From Phaeobacter sp. CECT 5382 (GTDB taxonomy: Bacteria > Pseudomonadota > Alphaproteobacteria > Rhodobacterales > Rhodobacteraceae): a stretch of DNA of 64,000 nucleotides. Every line of letters starts with the position of its first letter. The first letter of the stretch is position 1. A program made the position numbers and the translations under genes. The notes under the pieces were generated by a model. The model was not told where the DNA came from and ran no database searches. It worked only from the letters and a program-made list of their open reading frames with translations. Positions 1-9,885 of this stretch are shown here, in pieces. The DNA is taken from positions 124,001 through 188,000 of the forward strand of contig NZ_CYSG01000008.1 in the NCBI RefSeq assembly GCF_001457775.1, written 5' to 3'.

Positions 1-372
1 AGGATGTTCAGTTTCAATATTGACCTGTTCATCACGCCCGGTAAAGCGCATCAGGTACCATTTCTGCTCCTGGCCCCGGTATTTGCCACCCCAGAACTTG
101 GGCACCACGTCATGTGGCAGATCATAGGGCAGCCAGCCGACGCTTTCGGCGATGATCTCAACCAGATCCGGCGTCACACCAGTTTCTTCTTCCAGCTCAC
201 GCAGGGCGGCAAGACGGGCATCCTCGCCCTTGTCGATGCCACCCTGGGGCATTTGCCAGGCATCCTGAAATCGGTCTTTGCGTTGCGCCACAAAAACCTC
301 ATTGGTCAGGTTGATCATCATCACCCCGACATTGGGGCGATAGGGCAGCTTGGCGATCTCTTCCGGTGTCAT
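1..372 (-). CDS. rppH: RNA pyrophosphohydrolase RppH (NUDIX), 3' end cut by window edge
   Basis: Removes pyrophosphate from the 5' triphosphate end of RNA, which starts mRNA decay, or hydrolyses dinucleoside polyphosphates, in the cytoplasm. The first 124 residues are visible and the reading frame is still open at base 1. The start [20 protein letters not shown] is typical of RppH. The NUDIX box starts [20 protein letters not shown], and the later segments [20 protein letters not shown] and WYLMRFTG are hallmark RppH blocks. The start at 372 is preceded by the ribosome site AGGAGAG. The gene diverges from the dienoyl-CoA reductase gene at 544. The family is about 160 residues long, so roughly 35 residues are missing. 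The identification is firm. Confidence 0.93.
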   Translation of the reverse strand, partial: MTPEEIAKLPYRPNVGVMMINLTNEVFVAQRKDRFQDAWQMPQGGIDKGEDARLAALRELEEETGVTPDLVEIIAESVGWLPYDLPHDVVPKFWGGKYRGQEQKWYLMRFTGRDEQVNIETEHP

Positions 373-441
373 CTTGCTCTCCTGACATGCCGGCAGATAG
401 CCTGCTGGCTGGAAACGGGTGTATTTGGCACCCCTCCTTAG

Positions 442-2571
<2,130 letters not shown>

Positions 2572-2608
2572 TCGCGCCTGAACGCGCATTGATTTTGGCA
2601 ACCAAGCG

Positions 2609-2633
2609 GGCCTCATCTGAAACAGATGAGGCC
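2609..2633. terminator. Hairpin after the dienoyl-CoA reductase gene
   Basis: A perfect 11-bp stem (2609-2619 with 2623-2633) closes an AAA loop, 38 bp after the stop codon. The stem is strong but no run of T follows. It may act as a transcript 3' end or a weak terminator. Confidence 0.5.
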
Positions 2634-2699
2634 TGCAAAGCAATTCCTCCCGCGCCCACAGGTCTCCCGGCGTTGCCGGGCCACCTTCAGTGCGGCCTT

Positions 2700-2784
2700 G
2701 GGCGTAGCGCCGCGCGCTAGCGCGCGGCGCTACGCCCAACGGGAGACGGCTTTGTCAAAAGCCAACGACGGGCGGGAGCCCCCC
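2700..2784. repeat. Structured intergenic repeat, copy 1 of 4
   Basis: A 38-bp perfect palindrome (2700-2737) is followed by CCCAACGGG, a second hairpin GGCTTT-GTCA-AAAGCC (2748-2763), then GGGCGGGAGC at 2770-2779 and a C run. The GCCC and GGGC tracts can pair and enclose the second hairpin. The same order of parts recurs near 22514, 37949 and 44678. It lies between two convergent genes, 36 bp downstream of the stop of the leftward ABM-domain gene. Confidence 0.8.
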
Positions 2785-2819
2785 AAGCAAATAAGTTGCG
2801 ATACAATGCTGGGCCTTGA

Positions 2820-3170
2820 TCAATCATCTTGATGGACACTCAGGCTATCTTTGGGAACAGCCTTGCGATCAGTCATGCCGTAGTCACGCAAAACCTCTGC
2901 CACCTTCAGGCGATAGTCGGAAAAGATACCCGCTCGCCCTTTGCTCTGCGCCTTGCGGTGCTCCGCCAGCTGGCGCCATTCCGCCACAGCTTTCTCATCG
3001 CGAAAAAAGGAAAGCGACAGCAGTTTCTCGGGGTCACTCAGGCTCTGAAACCGCTCGACTGAGATGAAGCCGTCTACCTCTGCCAACACCGACCGCAGCC
3101 CGGCTGCCACATCAAGATAGGCGTCTTTTTGCCCCTCTGCGATCTGCACTTCAAAAATCACCGCAATCAC
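2820..3170 (-). CDS. Antibiotic biosynthesis monooxygenase (ABM) domain protein
   Basis: Small dimeric ferredoxin-like-fold protein of 116 residues. It starts MIAVIFEVQIAEGQKDAYLD and contains GFISVERFQSLSDPEKLLSL, then SLSFFRDEKAVAEWRQLAEH, the pattern of ABM-domain proteins. Members act as cofactor-free monooxygenases, heme-degrading enzymes or unknown stress proteins, so the substrate cannot be named. The start is GTG at 3170, with AGGAG about 8 bases upstream. It lies 48 bp downstream of the NIPSNAP gene on the same strand and is probably cotranscribed with it. Both proteins have the same dimeric alpha/beta-barrel type of fold. Confidence 0.8.
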   Translation of the reverse strand: MIAVIFEVQIAEGQKDAYLDVAAGLRSVLAEVDGFISVERFQSLSDPEKLLSLSFFRDEKAVAEWRQLAEHRKAQSKGRAGIFSDYRLKVAEVLRDYGMTDRKAVPKDSLSVHQDD

Positions 3171-3218
3171 GGGTTTTCTCCTTCTGCTATGTCTGCTGCT
3201 CTGCTGGGGCGGGTGTTT

Positions 3219-3566
3219 TCAGTTTCCAAGCTCATTCTCTCTACCTCCAGCCCTTCCATGGGGTGCCGAAACCAATTTCAGGAAGCGACGTTCTTCGCGC
3301 AAAATGAACTTCTCACGTTGCGCGAATGCATAGTTTTCCTGACCCAGTGGATCTGCAGCAAGTCGGGCGCGATAGGCCTCGTAGGCAGCAAGGCTGGGCA
3401 CATTGTAGATCCCATAGGCTTCGGTAGTTGACCCCTCATGGGGCGCGAAATAGCCGATCAGATCCGCCCCGTTGCGCGGGATGGCCTGCCCCCAGTTGCG
3501 GGCATAGTGACGGAACTGATCCACCTTGGTCGGGTCTATCTGATAGCGGATGATACAGGTCAGCAT
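3219..3566 (-). CDS. NIPSNAP-family protein
   Basis: Protein of 115 residues. The N-terminus MLTCIIRYQIDPTKVDQFRH and the block LIGYFAPHEGSTTEAYGIYN match the NIPSNAP dimeric alpha-beta barrel family. The biochemical role in bacteria is poorly known. It is the first gene of a probable two-gene unit with the ABM protein at 2820-3170. Its Shine-Dalgarno sequence AGGAG sits inside a 7-bp hairpin (3571-3591), which could limit translation. The C-terminus (APHGRAGGRENELGN) looks disordered. Family assignment is confident; function is not assigned. Confidence 0.8.
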   Translation of the reverse strand: MLTCIIRYQIDPTKVDQFRHYARNWGQAIPRNGADLIGYFAPHEGSTTEAYGIYNVPSLAAYEAYRARLAADPLGQENYAFAQREKFILREERRFLKLVSAPHGRAGGRENELGN

Positions 3567-3570
3567 GGCA

Positions 3571-3591
3571 TGGCTCCTTTGGTTGGAGCCA
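3571..3591 (-). promoter_or_regulatory. Hairpin covering the ribosome-binding site of the NIPSNAP gene
   Basis: Read on the minus strand, TGGCTCC (3591-3585), a 7-base AACCAAA loop and GGAGCCA (3577-3571) form a perfect stem. The 3' arm contains the GGAG Shine-Dalgarno sequence, 7 bases before the ATG at 3566. This arrangement could reduce ribosome access. No regulator or ligand is visible. Confidence 0.45.
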
Positions 3592-3616
3592 CAGGTCTAA
3601 AACCAGCGCCGCTACA

Positions 3617-3638
3617 AAAGCTTCGCTGCGCAGCGAAG
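3617..3638 (-). terminator. Possible terminator of the DUF4399 gene
   Basis: CTTCGCTG-CG-CAGCGAAG (3621-3638) is a perfect palindrome. On the minus strand it is followed by a short T run (complement of the As at 3616-3619). It lies about 170 bp downstream of the DUF4399 stop and upstream of the NIPSNAP gene. Confidence 0.4.
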
Positions 3639-3680
3639 TGCCACTTTTTCAGGGCATTCTCGGTTCAAACCACAATGAGT

Positions 3681-3725
3681 CTCAAAATAGTGGCACTCAA
3701 AATAGTGGCACTCAAAACAGTGCCC
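3681..3725. repeat. Three tandem 15-bp repeats
   Basis: CTCAAAATAGTGGCA occurs at 3681-3695 and again at 3696-3710. A diverged third unit, CTCAAAACAGTGCCC, fills 3711-3725. The block lies in the gap between the DUF4399 stop and the NIPSNAP start. It could be a slippage tract or an array of binding sites. Confidence 0.75.
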
Positions 3726-3808
3726 CTGAACTCATGGCATCAATCCACGAAAGGACCGTCCAGAAAACCCAGGCCAAGCCCCATCGTCGACACTGATGCG
3801 AGCCGCCT

Positions 3809-4261
3809 TTACTCCATCACGGTAATGCTGATCACATCCGACACAATCGGCGTGCTATGTGGCACATGCCCCAAGTCTCCGAGCACCAATTGCAGAGTGT
3901 GGGGGCCAGGAGAAAGGGCAACCTGCGTCTCGGTCTGACCACCGCCAAAATGCACGTGGTTTTCATCGGCCGGGATGCCATTTGACAGCTCATCCACACC
4001 GTCTTCGCCCTGCCCCAGCGCTGGACGGTCAATGAACAGATGATGATGGCCAGTGTTTTCTTTCTCGGTTCCGGCTGGTGCTACGCCCATGCCGGAAAGA
4101 CCAAAGACCACCGTTACCGGAGAGCTCACGCTGGCCCCATCCTGAAGGTTGACGAAATAGACCTTCGCATCGGGGTTCGACGCGGTCTCACCGCCCGCCC
4201 AAAGCGGGGAGGTCAACCCCAGGCTTGCTGCAATGGTCAAAACTGTCATGACGTTCTTCAT
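3809..4261 (-). CDS. Secreted DUF4399-domain protein
   Basis: Predicted periplasmic protein of 150 residues. The signal peptide MKNVMTVLTIAASLGLTSPL ends near WAGGE, with cleavage around residue 21. The mature part has VYFVNLQDGASVSSPVTVVF, GHHHLFID and LSPGPHTLQLVLGDLGHVPH, which are the conserved DUF4399 blocks. The HHHLFID and ENHVHF segments are histidine rich. No biochemical function is established for the family. The ATG at 4261 follows GAGGGAAG; an upstream in-frame start would put extra residues before the signal peptide. It is transcribed alone and diverges from the AEC transporter gene. Confidence 0.82.
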   Translation of the reverse strand: MKNVMTVLTIAASLGLTSPLWAGGETASNPDAKVYFVNLQDGASVSSPVTVVFGLSGMGVAPAGTEKENTGHHHLFIDRPALGQGEDGVDELSNGIPADENHVHFGGGQTETQVALSPGPHTLQLVLGDLGHVPHSTPIVSDVISITVME

Positions 4262-4461
4262 CTTCTTCCCTCTCACACTACAAACACCCAACAAGCCTAG
4301 CCCAAAGCCGGGCAAAACCTACTCAAGCCTGAACACGAATTGCGGAACTCTTGCGCAAAACTTCCGAAAAATCCTCCAGCCTATGACAAATTTCACTCCA
4401 GGCCTTGCGTCCCGGTTGCTGCCGGATCAGGGTTTCGATCCATCAGCTACCCGGAGCCTCC

Positions 4462-5373
4462 ATGGTTTTTGCGACAATTCTGCTGGGGCTGACCCCCAGC
4501 TTCCTGATGGTTGGTATTGGCGGCCTTGTCCGTCGTCGTCTCTCTGCCGAGGCCTGGCAGGGTCTGGACCGGCTGAACTTCGAAGTGCTGTTCCCAGCCC
4601 TGTTGTTCTTTGCCGCCTGTGGTCGCCCTATTGACCCGATCGAGATCCTGCGCATTGGCCCTGCAGTCTGGGCGATTATGGCACTCGCTCTGGCGTTGGG
4701 TTTTTTAGCGCGCCGCGCCGGGCCCGAGCGCTTTCTCGATTTTGCCGGAGCATGGCAAACCTCCTGGCGCTTCAATACCGCCATCGCCTTTGTCGCGGTT
4801 CCAACACTGGACCCTGCGCTGTCAGGGCAGATGGCCATCGCCATCGGCATGGCTGTGCCCGTGGCCAATGTTCTTGCGGTGACAGCCTTGTCGCGCGGAG
4901 GTTCCCTTTCATTTGTAGCCACCCTGATCAAAGTGGCCACAAATCCGTTTCTGATTGCCTCCATCGCAGGGGTACTGGTGGGGCTGTCGGGCTATAAGAT
5001 CCCTGCCCCCCTGTTGGCTCCGGCCGAAATGCTGGCCAAGGCTGCGATCCCCATCGCTCTGCTATCAATCGGCGCCACAATGAACTGGCGCGCTCTCGCC
5101 CGCCTGGATTTGTTCCATGGCTATTTGTGCCTAACGCGCCTTGTTCTGGTGCCCGCGACCGCATTTTTGCTGTGCCTGTTTCTCGCACCGCCAGCCGGGC
5201 TTGCTGCGGTATTCATTCTCTTCGCCGCCCTGCCGACAGCCTCGGCGGCGCATGTTCTGGCCTCGGCCTTTGGCGCTGACCGCAGTCTGGTCGCGACACT
5301 GATCGCACAGTCCACTCTCTTGTCCGCCCTGACGCTGCCGCTGTGGATTTTGGCGATAAAGTTGGCATTTTAG
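4462..5373 (+). CDS. AEC-family (auxin efflux carrier-like) transporter
   Basis: Inner-membrane transporter of 303 residues with about ten hydrophobic segments. The N-terminus MVFATILLGLTPSFLMVGIG, then LNFEVLFPALLFF and the later IPIALLSIGATMNW, match bacterial AEC permeases, which export small organic acids or other metabolites. The substrate cannot be read from sequence. ATG at 4462 was chosen because the first membrane helix begins there and GGAG lies about 8 bases upstream. The next gene on the same strand is a LysR regulator 153 bp away, which may control it. Confidence 0.85.
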   Translation: MVFATILLGLTPSFLMVGIGGLVRRRLSAEAWQGLDRLNFEVLFPALLFFAACGRPIDPIEILRIGPAVWAIMALALALGFLARRAGPERFLDFAGAWQTSWRFNTAIAFVAVPTLDPALSGQMAIAIGMAVPVANVLAVTALSRGGSLSFVATLIKVATNPFLIASIAGVLVGLSGYKIPAPLLAPAEMLAKAAIPIALLSIGATMNWRALARLDLFHGYLCLTRLVLVPATAFLLCLFLAPPAGLAAVFILFAALPTASAAHVLASAFGADRSLVATLIAQSTLLSALTLPLWILAIKLAF

Positions 5374-5526
5374 CTGCATAAACAGACCTTTCGCCTAAAA
5401 CCACCACCGTTTCCAGGCCGCGGACGATCTAGCGAAAACCCTGCAATTATCCCACCAATGCCCCGTTATCGCCCGATTTCACCCGCAGACAGAGGCTCAG
5501 AATGCACAAATCTGAGGACACTGTTG

Positions 5527-6444
5527 ATGGATCGACTGACCGAAATGGAGGCCTTTGCCAATGTCGTGGACCAGGGCGGTTTCACGGATGCGGCAAAGAA
5601 GATGGGGATTTCAAAATCCGCCGTATCAAAACATGTTTCCAGCCTGGAGACCCGTCTTGGGGCCAGGCTGCTGAACCGGACAACCCGACGGGTGTCGCCC
5701 ACTGAAATTGGCCTGGCCTACTATGACCGCGCCCGCCGCGTGCTCAACGACGCTGGAGAGGCCGACGCGCTGGTGACATCAATGCAATCGGCGCCTTCGG
5801 GGCTTCTGCGGATCTCGGTGGCGACCGATTTTGGCGTCAATCACCTGTCGCCGGTCCTGTCCGAATTTCTGCAGGATTTCCCGGATATCACCGTCAATAT
5901 GGTGCTGAACAATCGCTATGTTGAACTGATCTCCGAAGGCTTTGACATGGCGCTGCGCATCGGTGAGCTCGAAGACAGCTCGCTCAGGGCACGCAAGCTG
6001 ACCGAAACCACAAAGCGGATGATCGCATCACCTAGCTATCTGGAACAGTTTGGGCGCCCGCAAAAGATCGACGATCTGAACACCCATAAGCTGCTGCATT
6101 ATTCCAACCAGTCCAGTGGCAATGTTTGGAAGATCACCGCACCATCGGGCGAAAAACGCCAGGTCCGCACCACCGGCTGGCTGTCGGTGAACGATGGGCA
6201 ATCCCTGCTCAACGCGGCCATCTCGGGGCTCGGCATCGCTTATCTGCCCAGCTATCTCTATGCCGAAGCCATGGAAGAAGGTCTGGTCGAAGACGTAATG
6301 CCGAACCTGCCGGTCGAAACCCAGGGGATCTACGCGGTCTACCCACCCGGTAAGTTCACCCAGCCCAAGGTCCGCGCCTTTATCGATTTTCTGGCGCATT
6401 CCTTTGCCGGGAAAAATCCGGTCGACTGGCGTCAAACCATCTGA
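5527..6444 (+). CDS. LysR-family transcriptional regulator
   Basis: DNA-binding regulator of 305 residues. The winged helix-turn-helix lies in residues 1-60 (MDRLTEMEAFANVVDQGGF, AAKKMGISKSAVSKHVSSLE, RLLNRTTRRVSPTE). A periplasmic-binding-protein-like effector domain follows from about 90 (GLLRISVATDFG, ISEGFDMALRIGEL). The KSAVSKHV recognition helix and the effector layout resemble the PA0477/DmlR-like branch. The ATG at 5527 matches the usual LysR start. Its target may be the AEC transporter gene just upstream, but the two are in tandem rather than the usual divergent layout. A strong terminator follows at 6496. Confidence 0.9.
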   Translation: MDRLTEMEAFANVVDQGGFTDAAKKMGISKSAVSKHVSSLETRLGARLLNRTTRRVSPTEIGLAYYDRARRVLNDAGEADALVTSMQSAPSGLLRISVATDFGVNHLSPVLSEFLQDFPDITVNMVLNNRYVELISEGFDMALRIGELEDSSLRARKLTETTKRMIASPSYLEQFGRPQKIDDLNTHKLLHYSNQSSGNVWKITAPSGEKRQVRTTGWLSVNDGQSLLNAAISGLGIAYLPSYLYAEAMEEGLVEDVMPNLPVETQGIYAVYPPGKFTQPKVRAFIDFLAHSFAGKNPVDWRQTI

Positions 6445-6495
6445 CCTAGGCAGCCTCGCAGGCTTTCTCGCAAAAACCTCTCCTATCGAATATCT

Positions 6496-6523
6496 GCCCC
6501 CGCGTCTTGCGGGGGCTTTTTTT
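6496..6523 (+). terminator. Rho-independent terminator of the LysR gene
   Basis: GCCCCCGC (6496-6503), loop GTCTT and GCGGGGGC (6509-6516) form a perfect 8-bp stem, followed by seven T residues (6517-6523). This is a classical intrinsic terminator for the rightward LysR gene. Confidence 0.92.
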
Positions 6524-6599
6524 GCCGCAAACCTGTTGTACCAGCCTCTCGAGGGCTACAGCTGCAGCGCTGGCAGCGAACTGTTGCAGGGTTGCCGGA

Positions 6600-7652
6600 T
6601 CAGTCCCTGCTGGTCAGAACCACTTCTACCCGGCGATTTTTCTCGCGCCCAGGCGCTGTAAGATTGCTAGCAATGGGTGCCATAAAACCCGCGCCGACAA
6701 CCTGAACACGGTCAGGGTCTATGTCATAATTTTCCACCAGAGCCTCTTTGACTGCCTCGGCCCGGCGCTGCGACAATGCGATATTGTCTTCCAGATTGCC
6801 GACTGTGTCTGTGTGTCCGACAATCAAAATCCGCACAGTGGGAATGTCGCCCAAAAACACAGCCAGTGGCTCAAGGGCAATGATCGACGCCTCACCTAGC
6901 GCGGTGGCTCCTGTGTCAAACACAAGCCCCTCAAGCACGGCATGCCCCGCCTCGGCAAGGTGGTTGGAAAGGCCCAATTTTGGTGCCTCTTCTGCCGGGG
7001 CAGTCGTGGACACCACACCCTCGGCCACCTCCAATGGGGGCAGGATCACAGGTGCCACTTCGATCAGTTGTAGATAAACGGCCGACCCGTTGCGTGACAC
7101 CAGAACCGAGGCCACCTGCCTGCCTGTATCCACCCCGTCTACGATGGCCGCGTCCTGCGGTTTGGCGACCGCAAGGAATTGGTAGTCAGACAGGCTTACG
7201 ACCATGTCAGGGGCAGGCACCACCTCGATGCCAAAGCGAAAGTCAAAGCCGCCGCATTGGCGCTCGGGGCATTGAAACAGGATTTCATAGCCCTGGGCCT
7301 GCAACTGACTGCGCACAGGGGCCATAACCTGCAAAACAGTCGCATCCCCCTGCAGTTGCCAGGTGCGCCGCAGAATATGCCCCTCGACCTGCTCCAGCGG
7401 AATACCCTCGGCACTAAAGGCGCCTACCGGCAAGGCATAGCTGCCCAGCGCGGTTTCCCGTCGGGTCAGCTGTTTTGCCCCTGCCGGCAACTGCAGCGCC
7501 ATGCCACCTTCTTCTGCCGCCAGAAGCGAGGGAGAAATCCCCCCCCAGCCCAGCGCACAGATGAGCGCCAAGGTCTGTGCGCAACGCAGCATGTCCGCCG
7601 ACATACGAGAGGCCGCACAGTTACTGACAGCGGAGGAAGGGCTATGCGTCAT
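6600..7652 (-). CDS. OmpA-family outer-membrane/peptidoglycan-binding protein
   Basis: Protein of up to 350 residues. The signal sequence lies near residues 20-46 (CAQTLALICALGWGG, then SPSLLAAEEG). The middle part (50-220) has no domain I recognise. The C-terminal OmpA domain spans about 240-350, with LVFDTGATALGEA, ILIVGHTDTVGNLEDN, LSQRRAEAVKEAL and GREKNRRVEVVL, the peptidoglycan-binding signature. The ATG at 7652 overlaps the upstream AhpD-like stop as ATGA, implying coupled translation. An internal ATG at 7592 would give a more conventional signal peptide. It is the last gene of a four-gene leftward operon. Confidence 0.88.
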   Translation of the reverse strand: MTHSPSSAVSNCAASRMSADMLRCAQTLALICALGWGGISPSLLAAEEGGMALQLPAGAKQLTRRETALGSYALPVGAFSAEGIPLEQVEGHILRRTWQLQGDATVLQVMAPVRSQLQAQGYEILFQCPERQCGGFDFRFGIEVVPAPDMVVSLSDYQFLAVAKPQDAAIVDGVDTGRQVASVLVSRNGSAVYLQLIEVAPVILPPLEVAEGVVSTTAPAEEAPKLGLSNHLAEAGHAVLEGLVFDTGATALGEASIIALEPLAVFLGDIPTVRILIVGHTDTVGNLEDNIALSQRRAEAVKEALVENYDIDPDRVQVVGAGFMAPIASNLTAPGREKNRRVEVVLTSRD

Positions 7653-8221
7653 CTGAACTGCGCGTGGTATTCTTCATTGGGCACCATACCAGTGGCAGAA
7701 GCAACGCGATTGGACATGTTGTAAAACCCAGTAACATTGGCAATGTCCCAGATATCGCGGTCGCTAAAGCCATTTTGGCGCAACACTTCGCGATCCGCCT
7801 CTTCCACTTCGGTGCTGGCCTTGGTCACCTTGACGGCAAAATCCAGCATGGCACGCTGGCGCGCATCGAGCGGGGCAACCCGGTAGTTCATGACCAACAT
7901 CTCGCCCAGCTTGGGATCCCCAGACAGAGCCCGCACAGCAGCGCCGTGTGAGGCGAGACAATAAAAGCAGCTGTTCACCGCCGAGACCACTACCGCGATC
8001 ATCTCGCGCTCCAACTTGCTCAGGTTGCTGTCACCCAGCATCAGATCATTGTAGAGCGCGCTGAAAGTGTTGAGCTTGTTTTCGTCGAAAGCATGGGCGC
8101 GCAGCACATTGGGCACCATGCCCAGTTTCTCTTGGCAGATATCGAAATACTTCTGCATCCCCGCAGGCAGCGGGTCCAGCGGCGGCAGATCCAAGGCTGT
8201 GGGCGGTGTCTGATCGGTCAT
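7649..8221 (-). CDS. Peroxidase-related enzyme, AhpD/CMD family
   Basis: Protein of 190 residues with a carboxymuconolactone-decarboxylase-like alkylhydroperoxidase core. The redox motif CFYCLASH near residues 86-93 carries the CxxC pair and the conserved histidine. The N-terminus (LDPLPAGMQKYFDICQEKLG, MVPNVLRAHAF) and the C-terminal NVTGFYNMSNRVASATGMVP match the uncharacterised peroxidase-related subfamily. It probably reduces peroxides with thiols; the natural partner is unknown. It overlaps by 4 bp both the GNAT gene upstream and the OmpA gene downstream, so the four products are made together. Confidence 0.88.
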   Translation of the reverse strand: MTDQTPPTALDLPPLDPLPAGMQKYFDICQEKLGMVPNVLRAHAFDENKLNTFSALYNDLMLGDSNLSKLEREMIAVVVSAVNSCFYCLASHGAAVRALSGDPKLGEMLVMNYRVAPLDARQRAMLDFAVKVTKASTEVEEADREVLRQNGFSDRDIWDIANVTGFYNMSNRVASATGMVPNEEYHAQFR

Positions 8222-8967
8222 GTGTTCTGCTCTCCTGAAGGCAAATAGCGATAGTGATATTGTCCGACGCAGGTCATGCCGAGGGAAGCATAAAGCCGGT
8301 TTGCGCCTTCGTTACGTTTGGTACAAAGCACGGCCATCTCGGTCGCGCCCGTCTCAGCAGCCCATAAGGCGGCCTGACGCATCATCCAGACCCCCATGCC
8401 ACGCCGCCGCTGGTGCGGCAGGATTTCCAGCGCATGCACCATGGCGATCCCTTTATGGACGGCAACAAACCCAGCCCCGGCCGGTTTGTCGTCATAGCGC
8501 CCCAGCAGCGCAACCTTGGGGCCTGCAACCCGTTCCATCACCGCCTGGCGCGCGGCGCCAATGCCACCCGCATTCCAGATCTCACGCTGGATTTCCAGCG
8601 GCGACCAGAGCGCAAAGGTGGTGACCCGTGGGATTTCCACATCTGTCAGCGCCTCGATCGGGCAGGTCCAGAGATTGACCGGATCCTTGATCACATAGCC
8701 CCGCTCTGCCAGCTGTGCATCCAGAGCATCCTGACCGTCGCGGATCATGAACAGGCACTCCTGCCCCATTTCGCGCATCGCGTCTTCGGCTGCCGCAATT
8801 TCAGTCTCGCTGGCGCTGCCTTCGACACTGGCCGCCGAAACCCGGCTACCCCCGCCCTGGCCTTCGCGCAATGTCACTGGCCCAAGGCTACGTTTGGCGG
8901 CAGCAGGCCAGGTTGCCTCGACGACCTCATAATATTTGGGATCTGTTACTTGTGACACAGTGCTCAC
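8218..8967 (-). CDS. GNAT-family N-acetyltransferase
   Basis: Acetyl-CoA-dependent transferase of 249 residues. The GNAT fold occupies about 130-245, with the acetyl-CoA loop in HALEILPHQRRRGMGVWMMR and the end motif NEGANRLYASLGM. The N-terminal half (CLFMIRDGQDALDAQLAERG, YVIKDPVNLW) is the second lobe seen in this subfamily. The acceptor is unknown. The start is GTG at 8967, overlapping the upstream CinA-type gene stop as GTGA; the stop overlaps the AhpD-like gene as ATGA. This organisation points to one transcript with coupled translation. Confidence 0.87.
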   Translation of the reverse strand: MSTVSQVTDPKYYEVVEATWPAAAKRSLGPVTLREGQGGGSRVSAASVEGSASETEIAAAEDAMREMGQECLFMIRDGQDALDAQLAERGYVIKDPVNLWTCPIEALTDVEIPRVTTFALWSPLEIQREIWNAGGIGAARQAVMERVAGPKVALLGRYDDKPAGAGFVAVHKGIAMVHALEILPHQRRRGMGVWMMRQAALWAAETGATEMAVLCTKRNEGANRLYASLGMTCVGQYHYRYLPSGEQNT

Positions 8968-9686
8968 AGGCCAACCTCCTGCGCCAATTCACGCATCGCC
9001 GCATCTACGCCAGCGCCATTGTGGCCCCGGATCACCACATTGGCGCCATAGGCCCCATTGTGCTGGAACGGATAGCAGCCAATTGACAAATCACTATGGC
9101 GCGCTGCCAGATCAGACAGGAAAGCAGCAATATCTCCTTCGCCGCGCATCACCCGCAGGCTTTGTGACAACAGCGGTTCTCCGCCTGTGAGGCCGGGTAG
9201 CACACTGGCCACCATGGCTTGAAACACAGTCGGCACCCCGGCCATGACATGAACGTTTTGCAAGGTGAACCCCGGCGCCGAAGACACCGGATTATCGATC
9301 AGACTTGCCCCATCTGGGATCCGGGCCATGCGCAGCCGTGCCGCGTTCAGCTCTTGTCCGGAATTGGCGTAGTGTTCTGCCAGAATGGCGCGGGCATCGG
9401 GACGCACATCAAGATGTGCGCCAAAGGCCTTGGCGATACAATCGGCTGTGATGTCATCATGGGTTGGGCCGATACCGCCGCTGGTGAAGACATGATCATA
9501 GGCTCCGCTCAGCGCCTGCACTGCAGCAATGATTACCGGTTCATCATCGCTGACCACGCGGACCTCTTTCAAATCAATGCCCTGTTTGGTCAACTCACCG
9601 GCCAGAAAGTGAGTATTGGTATCGCGGGTGCGCCCGGACAGGATTTCATCACCGATGACCAGCATTGCTGCACTTGGGTTGGGCAT
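8964..9686 (-). CDS. CinA N-terminal-type molybdopterin-binding domain protein
   Basis: Single-domain protein of about 240 residues of the MoaB/Mog-like fold found at the N-terminus of CinA. Key blocks are AAMLVIGDEILSGRTRDTNT, VFTSGGIGPTHDDITADCIA and PGFTLQNVHVMAGVPTVFQA. Stand-alone members often occur in Rhodobacterales. CinA relatives act in pyridine-nucleotide repair or ADP-ribose hydrolysis, but that activity is not proven for this short form. Two adjacent ATGs (9689 and 9686) follow AGGAGAG; the second has the better spacing. It is the first gene of the operon continuing to 6600 and diverges from sfsA. The nicotinamide-deamidase domain of full CinA is absent. Confidence 0.88.
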   Translation of the reverse strand: MPNPSAAMLVIGDEILSGRTRDTNTHFLAGELTKQGIDLKEVRVVSDDEPVIIAAVQALSGAYDHVFTSGGIGPTHDDITADCIAKAFGAHLDVRPDARAILAEHYANSGQELNAARLRMARIPDGASLIDNPVSSAPGFTLQNVHVMAGVPTVFQAMVASVLPGLTGGEPLLSQSLRVMRGEGDIAAFLSDLAARHSDLSIGCYPFQHNGAYGANVVIRGHNGAGVDAAMRELAQEVGL

Positions 9687-9885
9687 CATCTCTCTCCTTT
9701 TGGGCATATTCGCGGTCTGAGCTGCAAGATAGCCGCTCCTGCATCAGGAGCAAGCGGGCATCCCGCCTCAGGGGGGTAGTCACGTCAGGTTTCTGGCACA
9801 GAGCGACACAGATGGCCGCACCCATTCATAGTGAGCTCACGGCGCGCCCCTTAGGATTGACTTCCTGTAGCCATGCGCTACCCAA

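Noticed and set aside
2626-2832. Small open frame spanning repeat copy 1
   Set aside because: It translates the palindromic repeat and has no ribosome site or similarity.
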